From Maea johnstoni (Eukaryota; Annelida; Polychaeta; Spionida; Magelonidae): DNA of 64,000 bases. Where the stretch lies: NCBI GenBank assembly GCA_963942565.1, contig OZ012685.1:24080609-24144608 (forward strand), given 5' to 3'. Below are positions 16,836-30,825 of the stretch, piece by piece (position 1 is the first letter of the stretch; each line of letters opens with the position of its first letter). The position numbers were made by a program, and so were the translations under genes. A model generated the notes under the pieces. The model saw only the letters and a program-made list of their open reading frames with translations, did no database searches and was not told where the DNA came from.

Positions 16836-19151
16836 TTAGTTAAGATTGTGGTATGCCTGTGCACAGTAATGTGAACTACATGATATATCAATAAAAACTT
16901 GATTTTAGAGTGGTTGTTTATCTCATATTTGCATCTATGTTGCTAGGGTCTACGTTTTCTTATGCAACAGCAAAACACATGGCGTATGACCATTACACTA
17001 CTGGTTATTATTGTGACCATATCACTTTTGAATGGTGTATTTGCAAAATTGCACTGACCACAAGGGTATACCTAAAATAACCAGGGCATTTTAGGCTCAC
17101 AAGCATGAATGGGGTAAAGGTTGAAAAAGATGCAACCTTTCGCTTGCACACTTTTGAGAAGTACCCTAACCCATTCACGTCCGTAGCAACCTGGCAATTT
17201 TTGTTGTTTCTTAGACTATAACACATCTTTGAAAAATCAAAAATCATGGCTTATTACAAAATATTTTCGGGGGAATCATTAGGGTGGATGAGGCATGTTG
17301 TGGAGTTCTATATGAGACATGTCTAGAAGATCTCAAGGAAATAATTGGTGAATTATACCCATTAGCGATAGGTACCAGTACTCACTAAGATATAAAATAC
17401 TGATATTGAATGGGTAAAAGAATCGTATTGTATCATTTAAGATTGCAAATGCATATGAAATTCACCTAATTGTGTACCTGGATGTCTTTGCACGAATGCA
17501 GTTCCTTATTTATTAGAGAGATTTCCAAAGCTTATAAAATATAAGTAAGTAGGTTGAAGAAGAAAAAGGTTATGTTTAGTATTTTAGCTTTCCAAAGCTG
17601 ACAGTGCTAAATCTTAAAAAATTAAGCCCCTGGGATGGAGGCAGGCAGTATCATTAAAGAATTTGTTTAGGTGTTGTATCATTAAAGAAATATTGATAGT
17701 ATCATTTTGTAAAATATTTAAAGGTGCTAATCCCTAGTGCTCATTCCTAGTACGGACCCATAAATCTTCATTGAAAGTGAGTTGACCAGAAATATAAGAT
17801 CACTGAAAAAGAAAGATAACAATGTAAGGTCATTCTTCAGACCCAAAGTTGGTGCAAAGAACATTTATTAGTATTCAGAAGTACAAATCTGTGATGACCA
17901 CATAATGTCAATTGGCAATACATAATTGACTAAATTTAAACATCATGAATTTCATATAACAGAACTGCTGTGATATCCTATTGTTTGGTCCAACATATGC
18001 ATCACATACATATGGAGCCCTTTCTGTGGAAGACATTTATATAATGGCACTGTGCATCTTACATTAAGCTAAGTACTTCACAACCATAGACATGCAAAAC
18101 AGTTTACAATTGCAAAATTTGATAGCGAAAAACATGTCACTGTGAGTACATGTATCTATATCTATTAGGCTTTTACATATAGTGACTGCTTCACAAACTT
18201 ATATCAATAAAAATCGGCTTCAGTACCCATCATTCAGCATAGGGTACTGTACTGCACTATAACTTTTCTTAAATTAGACAAGATAAAAAAAGGAATCTAC
18301 ATGATAAAATTAAGGCGCGAAGACAATGCATGGCAAAAACTATTTTTTTCTACAAACAGGGTTCTTGAACATACAAGTATATGTATACATAGTATACATG
18401 TATATTTTAACAGAGATGTATAGCAGTGTTAAATGGACACCAAGAATAAAACTCTCAATGGCAAGATAACAGATTAGCAGGGAATCACAAAATCACATTT
18501 TCACAAGCCTATCAATATACCTGAGATTGTGACAATGCAAATCAAGAAATTACCACAAGCCTATTAACATACCTGAGATAAGTTCAATTGAAATACATGC
18601 ACAAGTTGCAAAAGCCAACTAAGTTTCCTTCAAAATCATGCAGATCATCAACACTGAAATATCAAGTAAAAACTCATGCTACCTTATTTTAAATTAAATA
18701 CCTTTTCTTTTGGGTGGCTGTTTTTTCTTTGTTTTTTATCAAAAAAAGAATGAAAGAACATACAACCCCCTATCATGGGGATACGTGGGTTAAGTGATCT
18801 CACTAGCAAGTGAATAATCCTAATCAATTGTGAATTAAGATGTCTTTTTGTCACTGTGCTTGATGAAATTGTGCTACTTTTGCTCTAGGTCTTGAATATT
18901 GCATAGACCTGAAGTCTCACAGAAATCACTTTAAACCTGCCTTGAATATTCAATATGTAATGAACCATACAGTCTGCTAAATACAATATGTTGTATATCT
19001 TCAGTGGAAGGCACACCAATGATTAAACACCCACAGCAAGTCTGTTTTTTCGTGTATGTGTAATTGTGTAGGATACAACATTATGAATGTAATGTAGATA
19101 TATAAATGGTATTACACATAAGTGACTGTGTGTGCCTGTGTGTATTTTGCT
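16836..19151. other. Non-coding DNA 3' of PhyH copy 2
   Basis: Matches 4331-7200 minus the 645-bp insertion. About 110 bp at 18609-18718 are absent from the left copy at the matching AAGTTG/TTTTTTC junction. No exons seen. Confidence 0.65.
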
Positions 19152-19322
19152 TTTTACACATACATGTACAAAAAGCTTGTCTTCAACACCTTATCTTGAA
19201 AGTTGCGAATATTGTAAAAAACAATTATTACTAGGGCAATTAAGTAAAAGTAGAGGTCTACAACTTCAGACTAGAGCCGTATGGTGCAACTGTTTACAGG
19301 TTTTAGATTTAGGATTCTTGCT
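19152..19322. mobile_element. 171-bp insertion with TTGCT direct repeat
   Basis: The left copy reads TATTTTGCTCCCAAG; the right copy has 171 bp (counting the second repeat copy) bounded by TTGCT at 19147-19151 and 19318-19322. No clear terminal inverted repeats or known family. Confidence 0.6.
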
Positions 19323-19672
19323 CCCAAGTATTATATTCTACAAGAAAAAAATGCTGAGTTTGTAGATTTTTGATAGAATTTTATCTTTCTAAACTATGAC
19401 AAATCAATCATGAAAAGTTGAATCACTTTTTACTTTTTTAAAGTGGAATTTTAGATATATCTCACAACTATGTTATCACTGAAAGGTTACCAGTGGCCAC
19501 ATTAACTCATAAAGCTTGGCCAAAATGCACACACAATCAATGTATGGAAGGGTTTTCATCGCAAAACTTCCCAAGTATTGTCATAGATGGAATTTGGAAT
19601 TTAGATTTTTGTCGCCTTTTCTGCCGTATTGTGGCTAAATCGTGACTAGCCAGTTGTAAGTGGTTGAGGAAA

Positions 19673-19735
19673 CTGGAGTACCCGGCCAAAACCACCAGCT
19701 AATCCCAAGTCACTGGCAACTTTGGATCCTTAAGC
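19673..19735 (-). repeat. SINE-like fragment
   Basis: Shares GGTACTCCAGT/GGTTTTGGCCGGGTACTCC and the AAGTCACTGGCAAC block with the tRNA-related repeat at 60485-60640. It lies between the duplicated block and the GDE1 stop codon, probably in the GDE1 3' UTR. Confidence 0.55.
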
Positions 19736-19759
19736 AAGAGACCTGTGCTACTTATCTCT

Positions 19760-20234
19760 TCACTGAAGCTTGACTTTATCTGTAATGTATGAGATCTTCA
19801 GAGTCTTCGCAAGATACTGCTTTTCATTGAAGTCGTTAACAGTCCATGTGACTACCTGGATCCCCCTTTCCTTCCAATACCTGACTTGATGACTGAAATG
19901 AATAAGAAATTCATAAATATTGGCACAAGGTTATCAATAAATGATACAGTCTAGGCTCTATAATAGGCTAATAGCAGATTTTACTAGACCAGTGTTATAC
20001 TGATAGTATGGCTATAAATTTGTAAGAAACATTTGCTGGCTTTGGGATAGATTTTTTGGTGTCATCTGAAATTCTGACAATGCCTGACCTGACATTGAAA
20101 ATATGTAAAACTCTATGATAATTTAAAACTTGTGAACTTCAACAATATAACTATTCTTATGCATATCAAATACATTTTAATTTCATCTTCTGATAATAAT
20201 GGTGATGATGATGATAATGATAATAATAATGATG

Positions 20235-20265
<31 letters not shown>

Positions 20266-20275
20266 TAATAATAAC

Positions 20276-20310
<35 letters not shown>

Positions 20311-20340
20311 TACTATAATAATAATAATAACATAATAATG

Positions 20341-20372
<32 letters not shown>

Positions 20373-23300
20373 TCATAATAATAACAATAATAATAATAAA
20401 TAATAATAATAATAATAATAGTGAATATCAAACTTGCCCTGCCTGACTACCTGTGTTGGCCGGGTACAATTGAGCCCTGACAATGGATATGCGTACTTAC
20501 AAGGACATTTCGTTGTGGTTGGGCAGGAAGGCTGAGTTGCCGCATAAGAACCAGAGCCAAGAATGCATCCACTGGAAAAGGAGATCGCTAACGAGGGCAA
20601 CGGGGCGCATCCACCACTTCATTTCCTTAGGATTTCCACCCTCTTCAAAAGAAAGGTACCACCATCTTGCCGTCAGGGCAGTCACAATCTTCGGGTCAGC
20701 TTTTCTAATCTAGAAACAATGATTAAAAGTGGTGAGTATTTCCAGCTACATCGGACCATAGATAGTGCATACAGTGTTAATATTGCAGCAGTTTAACCCT
20801 TATGCTTCTGGTGGCTAATTTGGCCAATACAAAATTATGCAAACATCCTGAAATACCCCTGAAACCCTGGCATATGGGTACTCATCTGAGAGTACATGGC
20901 GAAAGCTTTCCAATGAGTACCAACATGACAGGGTTTCGATGATTTTCTTAAATCTTTGCATTCTTGTGCATTGGATGAAAGTAGCTTTAGCATTGGAAGG
21001 GTTAAAGGATAATTACACCATGAATAAAACATAAACCCAAATAGTATCTAGTATTCTCTACTTCCATCCAAGTCCCCACCACTGCCATCCTTCATACAAG
21101 AAGTATACTGTTGTTTAAACACATCATAACACACACAAAATGGTGCTACAGGCAGCGGCCATTTTAGTCTATTTATAGCTTATCTGAAGCTGCTTGGTTC
21201 ATACATGTCATCTGAAGGTATCTGCTAATTCATCTGAAGGTAGCTGCTAACGACAAGTATGAACCAAGCAGCTTCAGATAAGCTATTAATAGAGCAAAAG
21301 TCTTCAATAGAAACGCTAAGTTTCCGTACATGAATGAGATGAGATTTCCTTCAAAAATCTTGATGTAGTCATAGTGATTTCTCCTTATTCTTACATATCC
21401 ATTACCCCTTACATCTTTCACCCTGCAGGGAGCGTCCTTCTCTATGTAAATATAAGTTCCAAACGAGCAGGTGCAGGAATTAAATGTCTGTACGATATGA
21501 CTCTACCTACTCCGTAAATGACTGTTGGGAAGAATGAACACACGGCGGCCATCTTGTAGAGCTGAGGATGCTGGCGAAATTCTTCGGCTATCACAGCTAC
21601 TGCCTAAAAAAATGACAAGTGAAATCAACAACATAATGACTGCAGTAAGATAAATCCTTTTATGGGTATTATGAATGGAAACACCATAGAAGGAGTGGGG
21701 GGCAGGGTCTTAGCCAGGATTATAAAAATGCCTGTCCAAAATAGCAATTCGAACAATTTCTGCCCGTCCAGATATAGCTACTCAGTTACTTCAAAACCTT
21801 ATACCAACTACATTTAATAGTCAAAAAGGGCAACACCTCAGCTATGTCCTAGAAGATGTTTGGTTATTACCCACAAAAAAAAATAATCGAAAATTATTCA
21901 TAGAAAATATTGCCTGTCCAAAGAGGAGTTTTTCAGGAAACTGTCTGTCCAAAAGTCAGACTGAACAGGTCCTGGCTAAGTAGGGGTGGGGGGGGGGGGG
22001 GGGGGAAGTAACAATATTTTTCATTTCTGTTGGATATAAACCCATAACACATGTATATAATATTTAATGTACTTCTCTATATAACTACAATAGATTCATT
22101 GTATTCAACAATTAATGCAAGCGCTGCTATCATACAATAAGCCTTTTGCTCATAAGCGCTAGGGGTGCAGCAGGGGTGCAGATGCAGCCGGCTGGCAGCC
22201 TGCGCCCATTAGAATAGCATAGGGAAGCTAGCGCAGGCCCCCTTGAAGTTCCACATAATGTGCTTAAAATGTCACTTAGTATCATAAACTTTTCCTGAAA
22301 AGATGAATGTGACCTCAAGGGAATATTCTGTTGAACACTGTAAACTTTATTTGGGTAATTAGACTCAGATTTCCTGTTGTTACATGAGTGTAATTTGACT
22401 CCCTTCAGCTTCTCACTGGGTAAAGCTTATACCAGATCAAATCTGATGTCTGCTACAAATATGTTTCAAATCATTTACTCTCCCTGTTCTTTGTAATTTA
22501 GTCTATGGAATAAAGTCAATATATATTGTATCCCCATTTTTAGATAGTTGTACACCCTTATATGCAGAATTCCTTTCCCACATGGCCAGTGTTAGTTCTG
22601 TAGAAGCCACTGAGCAGTCAGGTTATCACACAGAAATGATTTGAATGATAAGACGTTATAAAAATTGAAAAAATGTGAACTGTTCCCAGCTTTTTATAGA
22701 TTACAGGGTTAGTGGTAATGAGGAACACCTTATTGCTAGAGCATTATCTGTATGGAAATGAAAGCACCAGTTGTCATTTCTTAGAAAGAAAGGGAAAGGA
22801 TGTTAGCCAGATCATTTAGGGATCTTCTCCTAAAGGGAACTTACTGGACCCTTTGACAGATATTGACTGTGTTGGTGAATAAAAAATCCTGGTGCTAACA
22901 ATACTCTGTTTTCGAATAAGCATAGTAGTAGTGTTTGACAGTGGATCTTAATTACCTAGCAATTAACTTAAACTGTCTTCTGGACAATAAAATGAAGGAA
23001 ACTGATTATCCTTTATTTCCTATTAATTTCTATTCTTAGTGTGGCATTAAAGAGTTAATCCATCCTAAGTATGGGGTTATGAATACATTTCTTTTTGTCA
23101 CCGCCCCCCCCCCCCTCCCCCCTGCACACTCCTTAAACATATCCATGCAAGTTACAGAATTCCCCTGCCCATTTTCTTAATATCCGCTTGCTATTATGGT
23201 AGCCAAAAACAGCACAATTAGTATTACGTAAGTATGATGGTAATCAATTACTAGGACTGTCATTGACATCCAATTTTTTTTCGATTCGATTATTGACATT

Positions 23301-25902
23301 ATTTTTTTCTTTTCCGATTTATTTCGATTCGATTTTTTAACTTAAATTATAATTTGATGTTTCCACTAAGGTAAGGCCTAAAATAATTTTTTTTTATAAA
23401 AAGCAAGGTAAAAATGACCTCAAATAGCAGCATGTAATACTAGTTCAGTGGATTTAAATAGATCTAGGTGCCCCACTGCTTAAGATACTACTATTTTGCT
23501 TCACATTTACATCTAATGCAGCATGGAGGAGAGAAGAAATGAAGAAATTAGATAAATTCCCTACCTACCTACCCTATTTTTTTCTAGCTTGTTATAGGAA
23601 ACAAACATTTTTTGTTTAGGCCCAATATATACAGATTCTACAAATTAATCAATATTCTACTGTGAAGAAGGATGATGATCTCTGACCCTGCACAGTTTTG
23701 GGGCCATGCACGACAATAACCAAAGGTAGATCAGTAGTACCAGTTATCTGCCTTTGATACCGACATGCACTATACTATGTAATTCAATCCATATGGCAGA
23801 ACACCACTCACTGGTCCCGGCAAGTGTAAACAATGCAATCTCTTCAAAGTATCAACCATGCCGTAAAAGTCCCATTAATGATAACATTATTTACACAGCT
23901 GCCAGGGCCACAAGCAACAAGCAACCACACTGCCACATGGACTGAACATGACAGTATAACACATGTCCACACACGCCCAGACACTTCCTTATCATGGCCG
24001 CGGCAACTGAATGTGTAGTTTGCCTTCTTGCCAAAAGGTGGCGTAGTGTATATCGATGTCTAGTGCTGATTCGATTCGATATCGGCCTGTATGTTTTGTC
24101 GGTTCATCGATGGTTACGGAATCGATGATCCTCCTATCAATTACCTATATTTTCATTCAGCCCTGGAGAAGGAAAGAAAAGTGTTGAGAAGGTTTTAAAT
24201 TGTATAAGTCTCTGGTATATATACATACATCCTGTCAGTATGCCTATCTCTAAATGCTTAATATTGAAAAAATAAATTACAGTATGTATTTATGCAAAAT
24301 ACATTCAGTAGATGTTTGATAAGCTTGAAATATTGAATGATTTTCCTTAATACACCCTTGGATGTGTTGCATTCAATATGTTAACTGATAACTCAGCACA
24401 GTAATAAACTTGAATACAAACAAAGTAGAAGAACTCCTATGGGCGATCTTTTCAACAGATAATATCTCATTTGAGGGCTCTTGAATGGACGCAAAATTCT
24501 CATCATATGTTCATAATATCCTTACTTCGGTAGACATTGCTGCTTATTCACAAAATCCAGGTATTTTACTGCAAACACATCATTTATGATGGACCATGCA
24601 TAAGCTGCACTGGTCATCCTATGCGTTTGTATGGAAAGGAAGTACTTCCAAGTCAACATAGCACCCTTTGACATCTGGATTTACATAATGGCTGGTCACA
24701 TGGGGGCTTCTACGCAAGTCGCTTATTGGGGTGTGGGTTTTAAGTCTTTTCATAAGCAAAAATGAACTTTAATTTCTGAAATAAAGGAGATGAGTAGAAA
24801 GTATTTTACTGTTCTGTTGTAATACTGTAAAACCCTTTATAACCACGCCCCTTTTTATTCACGCAATTGCCGTGTGAATGCGATCGCGGCCATTTAATTA
24901 CACGCATCAACTGTATCACCACCAGATGGGGCATTGTTATGCTATTTTGAACGTATATCAGCGCCAGTAATATGCGCGTTATCATCACCTAGCGCGAAAT
25001 GCGTGAAATTAAAAGGAGCGCGATAATAATGGGTTTTACAGTACCTTTATATGTTATTTAACAAAAAAAAGGTTAATTTGATCTGTAAACTTTGCAGAAA
25101 ACATGTCAGATTTGAACACTTTAAATGAAAAAAAAAACATATCTCCTTTGGATGTTTTTTAAAGTCATCCTTAGTTTCCAAGTTATCATCAAAGGTGCCA
25201 AATATCCAGATGACTACTTGAAGAGGATTTCTTAAGTATTAATGGGTTAACAAAATTACATGCAGTCACGTGGGCTTACTTACTTTATCTGAATTTCCTT
25301 TCACATCTAGGTAAAGCTTGAGATCTAGTTTTAGGCATTCAGCTATACATTCCTGAAGAGTGGGTATCTGTTCTCCAGGAAACTCCTTCCTGAAATGAAA
25401 ATGAAAAAGAAAAATTAGGTACAACTTCAGTTTAGGAATCATTTACAAACTGTGCTCCCACATCAGTATATATCATGGAATATTGGGAATGTAACGTGAC
25501 TTAAGTCAGGTCCCTTTGTTTTAAAGCACTGATTAATATATAAAAAGAAGCTCGCACTTACAATACAAAATAGGATGCTGGCATTATATTTTACTCAATC
25601 CTATATCTGTAAGCACAGTCATCCTTAATCTTACTTCAACACCTAAAGTAATACTGAATGCCATAAGATGGTTCCACTAAAAGTTATGGTGGCTTTAATA
25701 TTCTGTGAAAGGGTACTGTCACCATGGCATTGAACCAACAAACAAACTGCAACAAAATGTTTATATTTTTTCAGTAATAGGATTACAGTAAACGTAACCA
25801 TAGATTCATCAATTTTAGAATTCTAGTTTTCCAAAAATGTAAGATACACATTGGTACTCTAAAATATTTTTGCCTTAGATGCTAACTTCAACTTTATCCA
25901 GC

Positions 25903-25950
<48 letters not shown>

Positions 25951-26069
25951 GGTATATATATATATATATATATATATAAATATAAATATATATATATATA
26001 TTTATATATATATATATATATATATAAATATATATATATATACATATATGTATATACATATATATATAC

Positions 26070-26119
<50 letters not shown>

Positions 26120-27874
26120 TAGTATATATATATATATATATGTAGGTCCACCTACCTGCGAGGATGTTTTGCGGAGGCATCTAAAGTTCTTATTTGCTGG
26201 AATGTCATGTCACGAACACATCCAGTGCCGTTGGTCGTGGCATCCACAGTGGCATCATGGATGAGAATAGGTACTCCATCCTTGGTGAATTCCAAGTCTA
26301 CCTCCACCGCATCTGCCCCGTTCTTCTTAGCCTGAAAGATACAAAAAAGTAAGGTGCGTAAGGTTTAGTTAGGTTGTATTCATAACCTGAAAAGTTAGGT
26401 TTGAAAACCCAAGGCCTTGTGAGGTCTGATGCATCTAAACGCCTCTAGTCTGCAGCCCTCAGCTGGGAGATGCATCAGACCCCCTTGCAGGGGCTTAGCC
26501 ACCTCAAGGCACCTATGCGTACAGCGTGTCATTTGGACACCCAGAACACTGTTTTTTGACATTTTGGACACCCAAAAGTTTAGGTCAGAATATGCTGATG
26601 ATGACTAGGCGAAGAAAAAAATGTTATTAGTTTCCTCTGGGAGTAGTAGACAGGGAGTGGGCACTTTGCATGCATCATCAAATTTCGCTGCCTCGCATTA
26701 TGAGTCATAGTTAACCTGTGTACCCTGATTGCTGACCCCATCTCCTTGGAAACCTATCTGACCTAGATAGGATGACATTCTGTGTAACCAGCCAGCCAGT
26801 CAGCCAGCCTCTTCACGTGAAGATCACGTGACCAATACTTCCCTAGGCTACACCGCGTAACCCGAGGCGCACATACCCTATAGTCTGTCTGACTCGAGTT
26901 TGGCAATCACTTTTGCCACTTTTTTTGTGGCAAAACGTTTGAGTTTTCCATCCAAACTTGGCAAACATGTTAGGAGCACTACTACGTATATGTGTAAACA
27001 TATTTTCTGTTTCAACTCCGCAAAATGTTGATTTTGCTCATTAGGTCCCATTGTAAAATGTGTCCATTGCCAACAATACGATCTCGCGTGTTTGTATTGT
27101 TCGCAACAGACAAAGATCGTAGTGTCGGCAATGTGCACATTTTACAATAGGAACTAATGAGCAAAATCACCATTTTGCGGAGCTGAAACAAAAAATATGT
27201 TTGTACAAACACGTAGTATTGCTCCGAAGAGGTTTGCCAAGTTTGGATGGCAAACTCGAACGTTTTGTCACAAAAAAGTGGGAATAGTGATTGCCAAACT
27301 CGAGTCAGACAGACTATAGGTACTAGCATGCTGTGCCTATGGGGTTGCGGATCAAGGGGATGTATTTCTCTGGTTTCCTGTAACGATCTGAGAAAAAATA
27401 GGGTAGGTAGGCCAGTGAAAAAAAAAATTGCATGATTATTTTTTTTTGGTCCAAAAAGTAAAATTGTAAATTTCTCTTAGAAAATCTTGCCTGTCTAAAA
27501 AAATATATAGATATATATATTTTTTTAGGAAACTGCCTGTCCAAAAGAGGAGCTGGACACAGTGACCAGGTTCTGGCTGAGTTCTTGAATTTACAGTTTA
27601 CCTCTCTTATTGCGGCTAGGGTGTTTCCGGGGGCGTCCGAGTACCCACCCTTGTGAGCGATCACCTGTGGATCATTGGGGGTGAAAACAATGTCAGCAGC
27701 TGACTGGGCAACAGGCGCGATCCGAAAATAAAACAGGATCAAGACAAGCGATGCCACTATTGCGGTCGAATTCCACCAAGAGTGTGTTAGCACGTAAAAT
27801 AAAGGCAGTAAAATAACTATCTGTGTCTGTGGAAGCAGTTTTAGACACAGAGATGCTGGCCCTGGTTCCTCCAT
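19760..27874 (-). CDS. GDE1: Glycerophosphodiester phosphodiesterase 1 (GDE1/MIR16 orthologue)
   Basis: Six exons on the - strand: 27874-27602, 26331-26156, 25389-25284, 21603-21511, 20709-20501 and 19892-19760 (stop 19762-19760). They join in frame to 329 residues; human GDE1 is 331. The family hydrolyses glycerophosphodiesters (glycerophosphoinositol, lysophospholipid-type substrates) and is a membrane protein with a luminal or extracellular catalytic domain. Seen: two hydrophobic segments at about 15-30 and 37-52, then the GDPD barrel with H74, the ExD pair E101/D103, H116, DVK at 178-180, IPTLQE and the C-terminal WTVNDF and SYITD motifs. A third hydrophobic stretch (about 245-270) is also present in human. 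Oddities: the usual HRGG is HKGG and the usual APENT is APGNT (G83). The start is the ATG giving the hydrophobic N terminus. Introns hold several MITEs and an (AT)n tract beside exon 2. Confidence 0.94.
20190..20420. repeat. (AAT)n microsatellite, GDE1 intron 5
   Basis: Imperfect AAT/ATG/AAC triplets, about 230 bp, between exons 5 and 6. Confidence 0.95.
20793..21005. mobile_element. MITE family 2 (TTAACCCTT), GDE1 intron 4
   Basis: TTAACCCTTATGCTTCTGGT to GCATTGGAAGGGTTAA, 213 bp with TTAA at both ends; close match to 7620-7829. Confidence 0.85.
21169..21292. repeat. 36-bp inverted repeat hairpin, GDE1 intron 4
   Basis: The left arm 21169-21204 and right arm 21257-21292 are reverse complements with one mismatch (the inner 29 bp are perfect, containing GAAGCTGCTTGGTTC). 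The 52-bp loop contains a doubled TCATCTGAAGGTA word. It may be a small foldback element or an RNA hairpin 219 bp downstream (on the - strand) of exon 4. Confidence 0.85.
21713..21985. mobile_element. hAT-like MITE, degenerate (CAGGGTCTTAGCCAGGA end)
   Basis: The left end CAGGGTCTTAGCC matches the 11381-11693 family. The interior has TGCCTGTCCAAA words and the right end decays at CCTGGCTAAG beside a G run. Confidence 0.6.
22020..23240. other. GDE1 intron 3, no recognised feature
   Basis: Unique AT-rich sequence with a C run near 23106-23120. No exon-like segment was found. Confidence 0.6.
23250..24166. mobile_element. Degenerate hAT-like element with TCGATTCGA motifs, GDE1 intron 3
   Basis: The left end TAGGACTGTCATTGACA and inverted right end CCAGGGCTGAATGAAAATA are loosely related. 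Repeated CGATTCGATT blocks sit inside both ends (23281-23335 and 24060-24130), arranged as inverted copies. A nested GGAAACAAACA/GGCC fragment of the Harbinger-like MITE occurs near 23590-23625. No transposase reading frame. Confidence 0.5.
25905..26142. repeat. (AT)n tract next to GDE1 exon 2
   Basis: Imperfect AT repeat ending 13 bp from the GDE1 exon-2 splice donor. Its length could affect splicing. Confidence 0.95.
26484..26610. mobile_element. Fragment of the 11381-type hAT MITE
   Basis: GGCTTAGCC followed by GCGTGTCATTTGGACAC and ACACTGTTTTTTGACA, matching the left third of 11381-11693. Confidence 0.75.
26877..27320. mobile_element. 444-bp foldback element, TAC target duplication, GDE1 intron 1
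   Basis: The ends are perfect 34-bp inverted repeats starting CCTATAGTCTGTCTGACTCG. The arms pair through nearly the whole length around about 27095, and TAC flanks both sides (26874-26876, 27321-27323). A decayed half copy lies at 61378-61467. Confidence 0.85.
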
Positions 27875-29432
<1,558 letters not shown>

Positions 29433-29912
29433 TTAAAGGGATAGTAAACCCAAAAGTCATTACCTAACCGAATGGAAGCGCTTTGTTTCAAGGGTTAAAA
29501 TGACCCGTCATCTACAATGAAGTGCTCAACAGTTATAGTACTTAATTGCATTTCAAACCCACTGAAAACAGCATCTACTTGGGGCACCCTCCTGTTTCTA
29601 GGCAATCATGTATATGCCTCCATCTTTATCTCATCTGAGACTGCACTGGCCAATGAGAGCTAGGTGCTGCTACATGTGTGACGTCACAGGAAATGACCAT
29701 CCTGGACATCTCCCTTCGTGGCTCCCTTTTTCACAAAAATAATTTATGATATTACGTGAATTGATCAGTTAGTTATACTTCCCGCAACTTCATCTGCAAG
29801 AATGAGATTTATACATGTAAATCACCGGGAAGTTTAAAATCCACATTGTAAGAATGTGGAGTTCTCGAGTATTTTTTTTATAAACAACAATACATATCCG
29901 GTTAAAGGGTTA
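29433..29912. mobile_element. Possible TTAA-type element (TTAAAGGGATAGTAAACCC end)
   Basis: Begins with TTAAAGGGATAGTAAACCC, a terminus style common in TTAA-target MITEs of aquatic animals, and stops near GGTTAAAGGGTTAA. The two ends are not clean inverted repeats, so the right limit is uncertain. Confidence 0.4.
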
Positions 29913-29994
29913 ACACAATCACATAAGTAATTAACTAACAATATCACATAAGCTTAACCAACTGCAGAACAAAACATATAAAATTTAAATCTTC

Positions 29995-30337
29995 ATATGT
30001 ATGTCTATGTGTATGAAGGTACCTACGTGCGTACTTATGTATATAGGTATGTAAGTAGGAGTGTGTATGTATGCATGTGTGCATGTACATGTATGTATGT
30101 ATATGTATGATAATTTAACCCCTGTGTATGTACATGGATGCACATGTGGGTGTGGGTGTGTATGCTTACGTGCGTGGTCGTGCGTGCGTGCACTGATGCA
30201 TGCATGCATGCACGGATGTAGTATGTCAGTATGTATGTATGTATGTATGCATGCATATATGTATGTATATGTGTTATTAGTTTACCCCTGTGTATGTACA
30301 TGAATGTAAACATTGCTATGTTTGCGTGCGTGCGTGC

Positions 30338-30370
<33 letters not shown>

Positions 30371-30380
30371 TGTATAGGTG
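29995..30380. repeat. (GTAT/GTGC)n compound microsatellite
   Basis: Imperfect TATG and GTGCGTGC repeats with two longer tandem blocks sharing CCCCTGTGTATGTACATG (30119 and 30284). The Tyr/His-rich frames here are artefacts. Confidence 0.9.
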
Positions 30381-30825
30381 TGTGCGATTAGCTAACCCTT
30401 TGTAAAACTGTGATATGGCCAGATGTCCGCGAGAAGCCAGCCGCATTGCGAAAGGCCGAAGACCGTCATAGACCGTGTCACAATTATGCAATATGGATAA
30501 CGGTATTTTGGTCAACTTTTTCACTTCCATTTTGTTCTTCATCAAACACAACAAGCAAATATAAATCGTTCCTCTCATGAAAACATCAAACCAGTGCCAA
30601 GTCCATATTAGTCATATGATTATATTATGCAATGCTACGTATTTACAGTTATATTACAATTTTCAATCAGGCCTGAATGTTGTGACAAAAAAACTGTTGA
30701 CCTCATCAACAAAATCGGAAATATCGCGAACAAGAAGGTCATAGTATCATTATATAAATACCGACTTTGGGAGGTGGTTTTTTGGAATAGGCTCAGTGAC
30801 TGCGCCTCGCCGGCCCCAACTGCTG

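Noticed and set aside
20113-20431. Poly-Asn, poly-Leu and poly-Ile frames
   Set aside because: Products of the (AAT)n microsatellite in GDE1 intron 5.
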